Below the pieces are notes generated by a model. The model was given only the letters and a program-made list of their open reading frames with translations. It ran no database searches and was not told where the DNA came from. The translations under genes and the position numbers were made by a program. 64,000 nucleotides of DNA from an uncultured euryarchaeote (lineage in GTDB: Archaea; Thermoplasmatota; Poseidoniia; Poseidoniales; Poseidoniaceae): NCBI GenBank assembly GCA_937892945.1, contig CALBIL010000059.1, positions 1 to 64,000 of the forward strand, given 5' to 3'. How positions within the stretch are numbered: the stretch's first letter is position 1; each line of letters begins with the position of its first letter. Below are positions 1 to 8,253 of this stretch, in pieces.

Positions 1-15
1 TAGAGGTGGGCTATT

Positions 16-1449
16 ATGAGGATGACTCGTCGCAGAACCATGGCGAAGGGAAGTGATGAGTATTCTGTACTCGCCGGAACCGGTGGTGTCACTCTTGGTG
101 AGGCACGAACAAATCACGAAGGCCGGAAAGCAATTTTGTTGGTTCGCGGCGATGAAGACACCTTGGAATTCATCTCGTTAGTTGGCACGATGGGTATTAC
201 GATTGTCGAAACGCTTCATCAGCCAGGACATATCGACCCACGTGGTTATTTTGGCAAAGGCCGGTTACAAGATGTCGCCGATGAACTCACCTCTCGTTCT
301 TTACCAACTCATCCTTGGCAAAATGTGGATTTGGTACTGATCCACACCAATGCTTCACCACGGCAACTCGTCGGCGTCAGTGAAGCGGTTGGAGTGGAAG
401 TTTGGGACCGTGTACGATTGTTACTCTCTTTGTTTACTTCACACGCTTCATCCCTCGAGGCGAGAACTCAAGTCCGCATTGCTCGCATGCAGAGTGACCG
501 AACTGTTCTACGTGAACTTGCAAATCAGGAAACAACGGGTGAAAGGGCAGGATACGGTGGCGGTGGTAGCACGGCACTACAAGCTATTATCGACAATATG
601 AATAAGGAACTTACACATCTGCGCAAACGTCAGAAAAAGCATGCTATTGCCCAATCGGAGCGAAGAAAGCAACGTTCACGTGGCGGGGCTATGACGGTGG
701 GTTTGGCAGGCTACACCAATGCGGGAAAGTCAAGCCTCTTCCTTTCTCTTTCAGGAAAACAAGTGCTCGTGAAGGATAAATTATTCTCGACTTTAGAGAC
801 GGTGATCGGCCGGATGGAGGACAGCCCCCGGGTTCTCTTAGCCGATACAATCGGTTTCATCGACCGCCTTCCAAGTTCAACTCTCGACGCATTCCGCGCG
901 ACGTTAGCAGAAGCCTTGGAAAGCGATTTACTGCTTATTTTAGCAGATGTGAGCGACAAGCCCGAAGAATTAGAACGCAAATTGTTTACGTCCCGCAGCG
1001 AAGTCTTCACACGTTTTTACGGTGAAGAAATCGATGAAGAATTTCCATGGAAGTCAGTCGATACTTCCGTAGTCAATCATGTAGTCACGGTTTTGACCAA
1101 ATGCGATCAGGCAACAGAAGCCCAAAAAGAAGAGGGAATTGCAACAGTTGCGGCACTCGGATTACCCGAACCAATTCTCATTTCAGCCCACTCGGGAGAA
1201 GGTATGCAGGAACTCAAGGATACAATTCTCTTCCACCTTTTCGGCCCACCTATGGACTTGTTCCTCCTCCCAGTTCCTGCGGAAGGTGGTCGAGCAGTGG
1301 AAGGTTTAGTTTCAGATGTCTACGATGCCGGATTGGTCGCAGGCCGCATCAATCACGAAGACGGCATAGTGGAATTGCGTGTATGGATACATGAGCATGC
1401 TTTAGCACGACTTCTTGCACATTCGAAACATCGCATTGAAGTGAAGTAG
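16..1449 (+). CDS. hflX: GTPase HflX
   Basis: Ribosome-associated GTPase of the HflX family, which in bacteria splits or rescues stalled ribosomes; the archaeal role is inferred by homology. The N-terminal HflX domain (about 35-150) holds the GHIDPRGYFGKGR stretch typical of the family, followed by a Lys/Arg-rich linker (about 195-222). The G domain shows G1 at 232-240 (GYTNAGKSS), G3 DTIG at 277-280 and G4 TKCD at 361-364, so nucleotide binding looks intact. A GAGGTGG ribosome-binding site lies just before the ATG at 16; a second in-frame ATG at 40 is possible. The next gene starts 20 nt downstream. Length of 477 residues is normal for the family. Confidence 0.95.
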   Translation: MRMTRRRTMAKGSDEYSVLAGTGGVTLGEARTNHEGRKAILLVRGDEDTLEFISLVGTMGITIVETLHQPGHIDPRGYFGKGRLQDVADELTSRSLPTHPWQNVDLVLIHTNASPRQLVGVSEAVGVEVWDRVRLLLSLFTSHASSLEARTQVRIARMQSDRTVLRELANQETTGERAGYGGGGSTALQAIIDNMNKELTHLRKRQKKHAIAQSERRKQRSRGGAMTVGLAGYTNAGKSSLFLSLSGKQVLVKDKLFSTLETVIGRMEDSPRVLLADTIGFIDRLPSSTLDAFRATLAEALESDLLLILADVSDKPEELERKLFTSRSEVFTRFYGEEIDEEFPWKSVDTSVVNHVVTVLTKCDQATEAQKEEGIATVAALGLPEPILISAHSGEGMQELKDTILFHLFGPPMDLFLLPVPAEGGRAVEGLVSDVYDAGLVAGRINHEDGIVELRVWIHEHALARLLAHSKHRIEVK

Positions 1450-1469
1450 GACGGCGTTCTACGCAATGT

Positions 1470-2411
1470 ATGGCCGAGGTGGAAGAAGACACTTCTGCCA
1501 GCGAATCAATTCCTGAAGTTACGGATTACATCGATGATTTAACCGGGCTATCTGAACCAAAAGGAGAACTTACCTTCGCTTCTTCATCAACCGTTCTCAC
1601 AATGCCTGACCCAATCATGCATCCGATGGGACAAGCAATTGGCGTTTTTTTGTTGTTTATCTGCCTTCTTGGCTTTCTCAATGGAGTTGATTATGCATCA
1701 CCAGACTCCGGGCTTGTCCGTCCGGATGAATTTGTCTATCGCCTTTCATTAACGGCTCCCGATGAAACAGCTACCTTCCGTGGCGCGGTCTATGACCATG
1801 AGGACCAACCTCTCGAAAATGCTACAGTTTACATCTCTTGGGACGACGATGGCATTTGGAATTCAACAGAAATTCTAACAAAGGCAGACGGCTCATTTCA
1901 GTTTGAACGGCTTGACCCGGGCTTAACACGCGTTGACATCATCGTTGAGCGTGATGATTACCGCGATGTATATTCGAACCGCGTCTTACTTTCACCTCCT
2001 GCAATGATTGAACCAATCGGTTTTACCACCATTGACTTCACAATCCCTTCACCAGAAGATTTCGCCACCCAGCCCTGCACGAATGGAGCCGATGAATGCG
2101 AGATACGAACCATCGACATGACCCCAGAACAAATGGACCATCCGCTGATGGACCCTGGGGCTTCAAGCATTTACATTACCATCGGCTTCGCATTCATTGG
2201 TCTTGCTTTAATCGCCACAGGATTCACGCTATGGGCAATGAAAACAGGTTCTATCGCTATTCTAAGGACAGCAGCATCCCTTTCGTTTTTTGGAATGGGC
2301 CACTATTACACGGCATGCTGTTTTGGAATCGTCGCATTCCTCCTCACCTTTGCAGTACCTAAACGCCACATTACGGTGGGAGAAAAACTCCCAATAATTG
2401 GGCAATTATGA
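1470..2411 (+). CDS. Membrane protein with carboxypeptidase-regulatory-like domain
   Basis: Not a recognised named protein. An acidic N-terminus is followed by a membrane segment near residues 53-70, then an exposed domain (about 100-190) with the beta-sandwich pattern of carboxypeptidase-regulatory or Cna-B-like domains (FRGAVYDHEDQPLENATVYI), then two or three membrane segments from about 230 to the C-terminus. The exposed part ends with a CTNGADEC stretch that could form a disulfide. It follows hflX by 20 nt and precedes the propeller gene by 47 nt on the same strand, so the three may be co-transcribed. A role in envelope binding or sensing is a guess. Confidence 0.75.
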   Translation: MAEVEEDTSASESIPEVTDYIDDLTGLSEPKGELTFASSSTVLTMPDPIMHPMGQAIGVFLLFICLLGFLNGVDYASPDSGLVRPDEFVYRLSLTAPDETATFRGAVYDHEDQPLENATVYISWDDDGIWNSTEILTKADGSFQFERLDPGLTRVDIIVERDDYRDVYSNRVLLSPPAMIEPIGFTTIDFTIPSPEDFATQPCTNGADECEIRTIDMTPEQMDHPLMDPGASSIYITIGFAFIGLALIATGFTLWAMKTGSIAILRTAASLSFFGMGHYYTACCFGIVAFLLTFAVPKRHITVGEKLPIIGQL

Positions 2412-2415
2412 CACA

Positions 2416-2441
2416 AGCCCCCCATCCAACTTAAGGGGGCT
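2416..2441. other. Intergenic hairpin with 7-bp C/G stem
   Basis: AGCCCCC at 2416-2422 pairs with GGGGGCT at 2435-2441 around a 12-nt loop, in the 47-nt gap between two co-directional genes. No T-run follows, so it is not a typical archaeal terminator; it could be an mRNA processing or stability element. Seen by eye only. Confidence 0.4.
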
Positions 2442-2458
2442 CAACCCAACAGGGCACC

Positions 2459-3529
2459 ATGGACCTCTTCGCTTCGGCATGGATGACGCGGTCTCTTGAA
2501 GAATCAGTTTCTGCACTTCACCTTGAGCAAGATGGTGGAATTTTCGCAGGAGGGTGGGATGGTTGCCTCAAGCATTGGGATGCTGAAGGAGAACTGATGT
2601 GGACGGCAAGTTTGCCAGATCGCATCACCGTACTTGCTCTGGATGGAGGTTCGGTGTTTGCAACTGCTGGTTTGCATGTCGTTTGTCTTGAAGCGGCCAC
2701 AGGTGAACAAAGGTGGAGTCATGCCTTGGAAGGCAGTGCAGATTACCTGTATGCCTTCGAGAACCATTTGTACGCAGTATCTTCAGTCTACGATATCGAA
2801 CATAATGACTTTCTAGAATCAGCCGTTTGGAATTTTTCATTCGATGGCACGATGAACTGGATTCAACGAATGGATGAACGGCCATGGACTATTCAAGAAT
2901 TCAGTGGGCAACTCTTCTTTGGCTTAGGGCGTCCAAAGTGTGGCTTTTCAGCCATCGACGCTCATGGAATCATCACCCATAATGAGGTCAAAACAGATTC
3001 CCCGATCACCTGTGGTACATCGGCCAAAAAATCGATGTTGTTTGGCCATGCAAACGGCGTTGTCTCCAATCATAAAGGGGCGATACAGTCGACTGAGGAA
3101 AGTTCAGTTGAACTCCTTGTCACAACCCCATTAGGATATATTGCTGCTTTAGAAAATGGAACTCTTATTCGTCGAAAAGGTGCTGAAGAAGTGTGGTCGT
3201 GTAATGGGGATATAATTACTGTTCAACAATGTGGATTTTCATTTGTAGATGTGCCAACCCATTGGGCTGGGCGTTGGTCCGGCTCAGAAGGTAGAGTTGA
3301 AGTACGTAATTCTGAAACTGGCGAGTTGTTAATTTCGAATCAAAGCAGCCGATGCGAATCAATCGCTTCGAATTCAGATCGCATAGCGGTTGGGTTTGAA
3401 AATGGCGACATTTGTCTTTGGGAGCGTTCTATGTTTGAACGCCGTATGAAAAACGGGAACAAGAGTGAAAAGAAAGACGAGAGAAAAAGCGCTCTACAAG
3501 ATAAACTCAGAGCGCTTCGAGATCGGTAA
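2459..3529 (+). CDS. WD40/PQQ-like beta-propeller protein
   Basis: Cytoplasmic repeat protein without a signal peptide. The pattern GGIFAGGWDGCLKHWD followed by repeated 'G.V.C/L..TG...W' strands is that of WD40 or PQQ-type propeller blades covering about residues 15-325. The last 30 residues are highly charged (KNGNKSEKKDERKS) and probably a disordered or nucleic-acid-binding tail. No catalytic motif was recognised, so a scaffold role is likely but the partner is unknown. The convergent downstream gene ends only 10 nt away, leaving little room for a terminator. Confidence 0.75.
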   Translation: MDLFASAWMTRSLEESVSALHLEQDGGIFAGGWDGCLKHWDAEGELMWTASLPDRITVLALDGGSVFATAGLHVVCLEAATGEQRWSHALEGSADYLYAFENHLYAVSSVYDIEHNDFLESAVWNFSFDGTMNWIQRMDERPWTIQEFSGQLFFGLGRPKCGFSAIDAHGIITHNEVKTDSPITCGTSAKKSMLFGHANGVVSNHKGAIQSTEESSVELLVTTPLGYIAALENGTLIRRKGAEEVWSCNGDIITVQQCGFSFVDVPTHWAGRWSGSEGRVEVRNSETGELLISNQSSRCESIASNSDRIAVGFENGDICLWERSMFERRMKNGNKSEKKDERKSALQDKLRALRDR

Positions 3530-3538
3530 TGCGTCGAA

Positions 3539-4378
3539 TCAGTCGTTCCAAACGCTCGACGTTGAATCGTCTACACTGACGGGAGTATCGGCTACGCTAC
3601 TTGAATCGATATCCGCTCCAACAGTGTATTGCGGCTGTTGAAAAGGCATTTGCCCCATCTGTTGTGGCATTCCTTGTTGTGGCACCATGCCTTGTTGCAT
3701 TGTTTGTTGTTGCGGCATGTATCCAACCATAGGCTTCGGTGCTCCACCAGTCAAGGCTCCAACGAGAACCAAAATGCCTCCAAGACCACAGCAACATGCG
3801 CCAAGCGAACCGAGGATTCCGCCTTGAATGAAAGACAAAAGGCCTTCAACAAATTGTAAATCATACGTATCTTTGTCAAACACATACAGTTGGGTGTCGC
3901 TTGCAATGGTATATTCTTCTCCAAGGTTGCAAGTATAACTTACTTCATCCGTTGAATCAAATGTAGCGCAGACGTAACCAAACACGATAAGTCCATCCCC
4001 TTCAACAGAATCAGCCCACTCGTCTCTCCATTCATTCGAATCAGCACAAATTACGTGTCCTGCCTCTCCCGTAACATCGTTTCCAAGAGAGTCAGTAATT
4101 GTGAACGTTACATTTTCGCAAGCATCGGTTCTGTCATTTCCATCTGCGTCACCATATTCTCCTTCCATCATGACATACCAGCCACCTGAACCCTGACCAT
4201 CCTCATCGGTATATGTGTAGGTAAACGAGTTGTCTGGACCCTTTATGAACGCCTCCATTTCCTCAGTGTTTTCAAACTCATCCACGCCTTCGGACCAGTT
4301 TGAACCAGCAATACCAAAAGAGGCTATTGCGAGTACGATACAGATTCCACCAACGATCAAAACGGGCTTGTTTGCCAT
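3539..4378 (-). CDS. Membrane protein with Gln/Met-rich C-terminal tail
   Basis: Unrecognised protein of 279 residues. A membrane segment or signal anchor (about 6-26, VLIVGGICIVLAIASFGIAG) is followed by an acidic exposed domain (about 30-175) with three or four cysteines that could form disulfides. A second membrane segment (about 183-212, very Gly/Leu/Cys rich) leads to a low-complexity tail rich in Gln, Met and Pro (MPQQQTMQQGMVPQQGMPQQ) and an acidic Ser/Asp terminus. An AGGTGG ribosome-binding site precedes the ATG at 4378. It diverges from the SPFH module. The architecture suggests a cell-envelope protein with a cytosolic low-complexity tail; function unknown. Confidence 0.75.
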   Translation of the reverse strand: MANKPVLIVGGICIVLAIASFGIAGSNWSEGVDEFENTEEMEAFIKGPDNSFTYTYTDEDGQGSGGWYVMMEGEYGDADGNDRTDACENVTFTITDSLGNDVTGEAGHVICADSNEWRDEWADSVEGDGLIVFGYVCATFDSTDEVSYTCNLGEEYTIASDTQLYVFDKDTYDLQFVEGLLSFIQGGILGSLGACCCGLGGILVLVGALTGGAPKPMVGYMPQQQTMQQGMVPQQGMPQQMGQMPFQQPQYTVGADIDSSSVADTPVSVDDSTSSVWND

Positions 4379-4426
4379 AATTAGCCCACCTGGCCCGGAT
4401 ATTTAACAGAATAGCCCCCGTTATAC

Positions 4427-4443
4427 GATATCTTTATGATATC
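4427..4443. promoter_or_regulatory. Paired GATATC sites in a divergent promoter region
   Basis: Two identical palindromic GATATC hexamers at 4427-4432 and 4438-4443 are centred 11 bp apart, about one helical turn, in the 91-bp gap between the divergent genes starting at 4378 (minus) and 4470 (plus). Adjacent TATA-like sequences lie nearby. The arrangement would suit a dimeric operator, possibly for the Arc-like protein encoded at 5660; this link is inference. Confidence 0.35.
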
Positions 4444-4469
4444 ACCATGATAGCGCAACCTGAGCCAGT

Positions 4470-5408
4470 ATGCAAGCAGCACCTCCAACCAAACAGATCA
4501 CAGTCGGCAATGATGAAATCATATTTAAAGATACACAGAAAGCCACTATAAACGGTTTTCTTGGAATTGCCATTCATTGGCTTGCAGTACCCGCTCTTAT
4601 CCTTGTTCTGGCCGTCTCCTATGTCCATCCAATCACCGCTTTCTTCGGAGCCATTCTTCAATTGGCACTCGCCATACTTTGGTTCTTGCAATGGAACAGT
4701 TATCTCGTCATCAATCCAAACGAGGCTCAAGCCTTGCAATTTTTCGGAAAGTATGCCGGAACTGTTCAAAAAGAAGGGTTCCACTTTTTGATTAACCCAT
4801 TGTATCAAAAGAAGAAGATTTCGTTCCGAATTCGCAACTTTGAATCTACAAAACTCAAAGTGAACGACGTGAATGCAAACCCAATCGAGATTGCAGCAGT
4901 CATCGTTTGGAAGGTCGTTGACGCTGCAGAAGCATTGTTTGAAGTCGACAACTACCACGGTTATGTCCAAATCCAGAGTGAGGCAGCATTGCGTGCTATG
5001 GCTACAAAATACCCGTACGACATTATCGAAGACAAAGACATTGGAGGTGTCGCTCTTTCAAGCCACCAAGAAGTCATCGCTCAAGAGTTGCAACTTTCTG
5101 TCGAAGCTCGTCTAAAGAGAGCAGGAATCCGAGTTCTCGAAGCACGAATCAGCCACCTTGCCTATTCTCAAGAGATCGCTCAGGCCATGCTTCGCCGCCA
5201 ACAAGCAAGTGCAGTAGTTGCAGCACGCAGTGAGATTGTCAAAGGAGCCGTTGGTATGGTCGAACTTGCCCTTGAGCAACTCAGCGCGAAGAACATCATC
5301 GAACTGGATGAAGACAAGAAAGCATCGATGGTCAGCAACCTACTGGTCGTTCTCTGTTCAGAGACAGACACAACGCCAATTATTAACACGGGAACACTCT
5401 ATCAGTGA
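4470..5408 (+). CDS. SPFH/band-7 domain protein
   Basis: Stomatin/prohibitin/flotillin/HflK-type membrane scaffold. An N-terminal hydrophobic hairpin of two membrane segments (about 29-50 and 52-75) is followed by the SPFH domain (about 78-270), with the characteristic [20 protein letters not shown] entry, and an alanine-rich coiled region ([20 protein letters not shown]). Such proteins oligomerise at membranes and organise microdomains or regulate proteases. It heads a run of four genes (4470-6075) separated by 2-20 nt. The pairing of an SPFH protein with a small Arc-like protein also occurs in bacteria (recalled, not searched), suggesting a transferable module. Confidence 0.9.
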   Translation: MQAAPPTKQITVGNDEIIFKDTQKATINGFLGIAIHWLAVPALILVLAVSYVHPITAFFGAILQLALAILWFLQWNSYLVINPNEAQALQFFGKYAGTVQKEGFHFLINPLYQKKKISFRIRNFESTKLKVNDVNANPIEIAAVIVWKVVDAAEALFEVDNYHGYVQIQSEAALRAMATKYPYDIIEDKDIGGVALSSHQEVIAQELQLSVEARLKRAGIRVLEARISHLAYSQEIAQAMLRRQQASAVVAARSEIVKGAVGMVELALEQLSAKNIIELDEDKKASMVSNLLVVLCSETDTTPIINTGTLYQ

Positions 5409-5417
5409 GGCTAGACA

Positions 5418-5639
5418 ATGAGGGTAGAATTACTTACTGCTCTTGCAATTCCAATCCTTGTTTCGATGTTGATGTTTAGTTACGCTGGCTTTTGTTGGAT
5501 GAAGCAAAAAGTTCACGTTCGCGGTAAGGGTTGGCAAACCAGAGAGGAAAGCCCAAAAATGTTCTACTTTACTGTAGGCATAATGATTCTCTTGGGGATT
5601 GGCCAACTTGCCAGTTCGCTCTACTTTGTGAGATTTTAA
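5418..5639 (+). CDS. Small two-segment membrane protein
   Basis: A 73-residue protein with two hydrophobic segments (about 5-28 and 48-68) joined by a basic loop (KQKVHVRGKGWQTREES). It starts 9 nt after the SPFH gene and ends 20 nt before the Arc-like gene, so it is probably co-expressed and may be a membrane partner of the SPFH protein. No family was recognised. Confidence 0.7.
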   Translation: MRVELLTALAIPILVSMLMFSYAGFCWMKQKVHVRGKGWQTREESPKMFYFTVGIMILLGIGQLASSLYFVRF

Positions 5640-5659
5640 TAATTCAAGGAGCGGTGAAG

Positions 5660-5803
5660 ATGACGAAGAAGAAAATTCTCCTGCGAATAGATCCTGCACT
5701 CCATGAAGTAATAAGGCGAATGTCAGAGGCGGAAATGCGCTCAGTTAATGGCCAAATCGAATTTTTATTAAAGAAAGCAATTATTGAACAAAGAGGGGAA
5801 TAA
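5660..5803 (+). CDS. Arc-like ribbon-helix-helix protein (47 aa)
   Basis: Very short gene. The ATG at 5660 is preceded by an AAGGAGCGG ribosome-binding site and gives 47 residues, beginning MTKKKILLRIDPALHEVIRR. The pattern 'LRIDPALHEVIRRMSEAEMRSVNGQIEFLLKKA' is that of Arc/MetJ ribbon-helix-helix DNA-binding proteins: a short N-terminal strand, then two helices with the conserved R-S-V-N-x-Q-I-E turn. It lies inside the SPFH module and ends 2 nt before the next gene. It probably binds DNA as a dimer and may autoregulate the module; no toxin-like partner is evident. Confidence 0.85.
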   Translation: MTKKKILLRIDPALHEVIRRMSEAEMRSVNGQIEFLLKKAIIEQRGE

Positions 5804-5805
5804 AA

Positions 5806-6075
5806 ATGGAACAAGAAAACCAACAACAAGAGCCCCATTTCATATCAAAATGGTTTGGATTCAGCGGCTGGCGCGTAATGTCGACAACGGCAAGAATCTT
5901 GACTCAAATTATCTACCGAGTTTTCTTCTTACTTGGGCTGGCAGTCCTCATTATTGCCTACGGCACAGTTACAGGTTCAGACCCTGGGGGGTTGGCAATA
6001 TTCTCAATTATTGTAGGATGGTTCCTCATCTTCCAAGTCATCATCAACTTCATCTTCGTTGAAGGTTCACGCTGA
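5806..6075 (+). CDS. Small membrane protein of the SPFH module
   Basis: An 89-residue protein with an N-terminal polar stretch rich in Gln/Glu and two predicted membrane segments (about 42-60 and 66-85). Start follows the Arc-like stop by 2 nt with a GAGGGGA ribosome-binding sequence. It is the last gene of the run and converges on the fumarase gene (7 nt gap). No named family was recognised; a structural role with the SPFH protein is inferred only from position. Confidence 0.7.
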   Translation: MEQENQQQEPHFISKWFGFSGWRVMSTTARILTQIIYRVFFLLGLAVLIIAYGTVTGSDPGGLAIFSIIVGWFLIFQVIINFIFVEGSR

Positions 6076-6082
6076 GCGAACT

Positions 6083-7483
6083 TCAATTTGGTGAGCGTGG
6101 GCCAGTCATTTCTTCTGGCCGCACCCATGCATCGAATTCTTCATTGGTCAAGTATTCTAATTCAAGAGCAGACGCCCTCAAGGTTAATCCCTTTTCATGA
6201 GCATTTTTGGCAATCTTAGCCGCTTTATCGTATCCAATATGGTTGTTGAGTGCAGTGACGAGCATCAACGAATTTTCAAGGTGTGCTGCAATATTTTCTT
6301 CAACAGGCTCCAAGCCTTCAACACATTTTGTTCTAAATGAAGTGCATGAATCCGTAAGGAGGCGGATGGAATGGAGGAGATTATGAATCATCATTGGTTT
6401 GAAAACATTCAACTCAAAATTACCTTGGCTACCTCCAACAGTGATTGCGACGTTATTTCCCATGACCTGGCAGCACACCATTGTCAATGCTTCCGCTTGG
6501 GTTGGATTGACCTTGCCGGGCATGATCGAAGAGCCTGGCTCGTTGGCTGGCAACGATAATTCCCCAAATCCACAGCGTGGACCTGAGCCGAGCCATCGCA
6601 CATCGTTTGCAATTTTCATCAAAGAGACTGCAAGGGTATTGAGGGCGCCAGAGGCCGCTACTACCGCATCATGTGCGGCGAGTTGAGCGAATTTATTTTC
6701 AGCAGAACAGAAGGAGAGGCCAGTAATATTGGCAATTTCATCAGCTACCATTTGAGCAAATAATGGGTGCGTATTGAGGCCAGTACCGACGGCAGTTCCA
6801 CCGAGAGCTAATTCGAATAAATCATCGAGTGCAAAGTCAATTCGTCGCAGATCAGCATCGAGTTGGGCAACCCATCCAGATGCTTCTTGTCCGAGTGTGA
6901 GAGGGACGGCATCCATCAAATGAGTGCGGCCGATTTTGACGATGTCTTTCCAAGCATCTGCTTTTGCTGCCAATGCTTGACGTAGTGCGCGAACACTTGG
7001 GAGTAAGTTGTGGGTAATTGCCTCAGCCGCAGCGATATGCATTGCGGTCGGAAAGGTGTCATTCGAGGATTGAGCCCGATTGACGTGGTCGTTCGGATGA
7101 ACGGGGGTTTTCGACCCCATGACGCCTCCAGCCAGTTCAATAGCCCGGTTTGCGATGACTTCATTTGAATTCATATTCGATTGGGTTCCACTTCCAGTTT
7201 GCCAAACGCGTAGCGGGAAGTGCTCATCGAGACAATTATCCAAAACCTCTTGTGATGCAGCAATAATCAAGTCACCGACTTCGGGGTCAAGTTGTTTGAG
7301 TGCAACATTGGTTTTTGCTGCGGCTTGTTTGAGAATTCCAAACGCACGGATGACGCCTACGGGCATTGTATCGTCTCCAATGTCGAAATTAATCAGAGAA
7401 CGGGCTGTTTGGCATCCGTAATACTTGTCAGCAGGAACTTCAAGTTCACCCATGGTGTCAGCTTCGATACGAACATCGCCCAT
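6083..7483 (-). CDS. fumC: Fumarate hydratase, class II
   Basis: Reversible hydration of fumarate to malate in the TCA cycle. The 466-residue protein carries the superfamily signature [13 protein letters not shown] (about 317-329) and GRTHLMDA with His188; His188 and Ser318 fall at the same numbers as the catalytic residues of E. coli FumC. Class II enzymes lack the oxygen-sensitive Fe-S cluster of class I, which suits an aerobic lifestyle. The bacterial-like character suggests horizontal acquisition at some point, an inference not tested here. A 223-bp upstream gap separates it from the cyclophilin gene and probably holds its own promoter. Confidence 0.97.
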   Translation of the reverse strand: MGDVRIEADTMGELEVPADKYYGCQTARSLINFDIGDDTMPVGVIRAFGILKQAAAKTNVALKQLDPEVGDLIIAASQEVLDNCLDEHFPLRVWQTGSGTQSNMNSNEVIANRAIELAGGVMGSKTPVHPNDHVNRAQSSNDTFPTAMHIAAAEAITHNLLPSVRALRQALAAKADAWKDIVKIGRTHLMDAVPLTLGQEASGWVAQLDADLRRIDFALDDLFELALGGTAVGTGLNTHPLFAQMVADEIANITGLSFCSAENKFAQLAAHDAVVAASGALNTLAVSLMKIANDVRWLGSGPRCGFGELSLPANEPGSSIMPGKVNPTQAEALTMVCCQVMGNNVAITVGGSQGNFELNVFKPMMIHNLLHSIRLLTDSCTSFRTKCVEGLEPVEENIAAHLENSLMLVTALNNHIGYDKAAKIAKNAHEKGLTLRASALELEYLTNEEFDAWVRPEEMTGPRSPN

Positions 7484-7706
7484 GTACAGCCCTCGGGGCT
7501 GAACTTCTTCACAGTTCGCACAAAGAACTCCTCATTATCGCTGGCTTTACAAATTTGACTAAAACAAGTCGCAGTAATCCGAACTCAGTACCTGCGTCTC
7601 TGTTTTATGCGACTTAGGTGAAGAGTTACCCATACCAAATAGAAACGACCAAGGCTCAAACTCAAAGCGGTGCTGCGGTGCCGAAACTCTTTTTTTAAAC
7701 GTTTGA
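7484..7706. other. Intergenic region upstream of fumC; no gene seen
   Basis: At 223 bp this is the longest gap of the window. It contains a 7-nt T-run on the plus strand (about 7688-7694) preceded by a short direct repeat CGGTGC-TG-CGGTGC, but no convincing ORF, tRNA or RNA fold was found. It presumably carries the fumC promoter on the minus strand and the 3' end of the cyclophilin transcript. Confidence 0.5.
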
Positions 7707-8219
7707 TTACTGAAGTGTAACACGAATGATTTGTTGCGGAGTACTCGGGCGGTCTCCAGAGAGTTTATCGCACATTTCAATTGCTTTTACAACATCCATT
7801 CCTTCGCTAACTTCGCCAAATACTGCGTGGTTTCCATCGAGCCATGGTGTGGCAATTGTAGTAAGGAAAAATTGTGACCCGCCCGTGTTCTTTCCAGCAT
7901 TTGCCATAGAAAAGACGCCTGGCTTACTGTGCTTGAGATTTAAGGCTGAAGGTTCACAAGGAATTTTCCAGCCTGGGCCACCTTGGCCAGCTCGACGGTC
8001 TGAGGGGTCACGAGAATGTGGGCAACCGCCTTGAATCATGAAGTCCTCAATCACACGGTGAAAGTGAAGGCCGTCGTAATGGCCAGCCTCGACCAATTTA
8101 ACGAAATTCGCTACTGTATCGGGTGCTTTTTCGTGGTAGAGGTCGATGGTAATGTTACCTGCACTGGTTTCCATAAGGGCTTGCATAGACATTCCCAGCC
8201 ATCGGAAGGTCAAGAGCAT
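7707..8219 (-). CDS. Peptidyl-prolyl cis-trans isomerase, cyclophilin type
   Basis: Proline isomerase that assists protein folding in the cytoplasm. Family motifs include FHRVIEDFMIQGGCP, GVFSMANAGKNTGGSQFFLT and WLDGNHAVFGEV, covering the active-site Arg, Phe, Gln and the Trp/His region. The ATG at 8219 has an AGAAGG-like sequence upstream; most homologues would start near Met10-Met16 of this frame (8192-8174), so the first few residues are uncertain. It lies 34 nt after the large surface-protein gene on the same strand. No signal peptide is visible. Confidence 0.93.
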   Translation of the reverse strand: MLLTFRWLGMSMQALMETSAGNITIDLYHEKAPDTVANFVKLVEAGHYDGLHFHRVIEDFMIQGGCPHSRDPSDRRAGQGGPGWKIPCEPSALNLKHSKPGVFSMANAGKNTGGSQFFLTTIATPWLDGNHAVFGEVSEGMDVVKAIEMCDKLSGDRPSTPQQIIRVTLQ

Positions 8220-8253
8220 TCGCCTTCTTCTCTTTCCATTGCTTTTACAAAAG

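Noticed and set aside
5531..5659. Longer N-terminus for the Arc-like gene
   Set aside because: It would overlap the preceding small membrane protein gene; the AAGGAG site and ATG at 5660 fit the family.
7484..7706. Possible structured RNA in the largest gap
   Set aside because: Only a short direct repeat and a T-run were found; no SRP or RNase P core motifs and the gap is too short.
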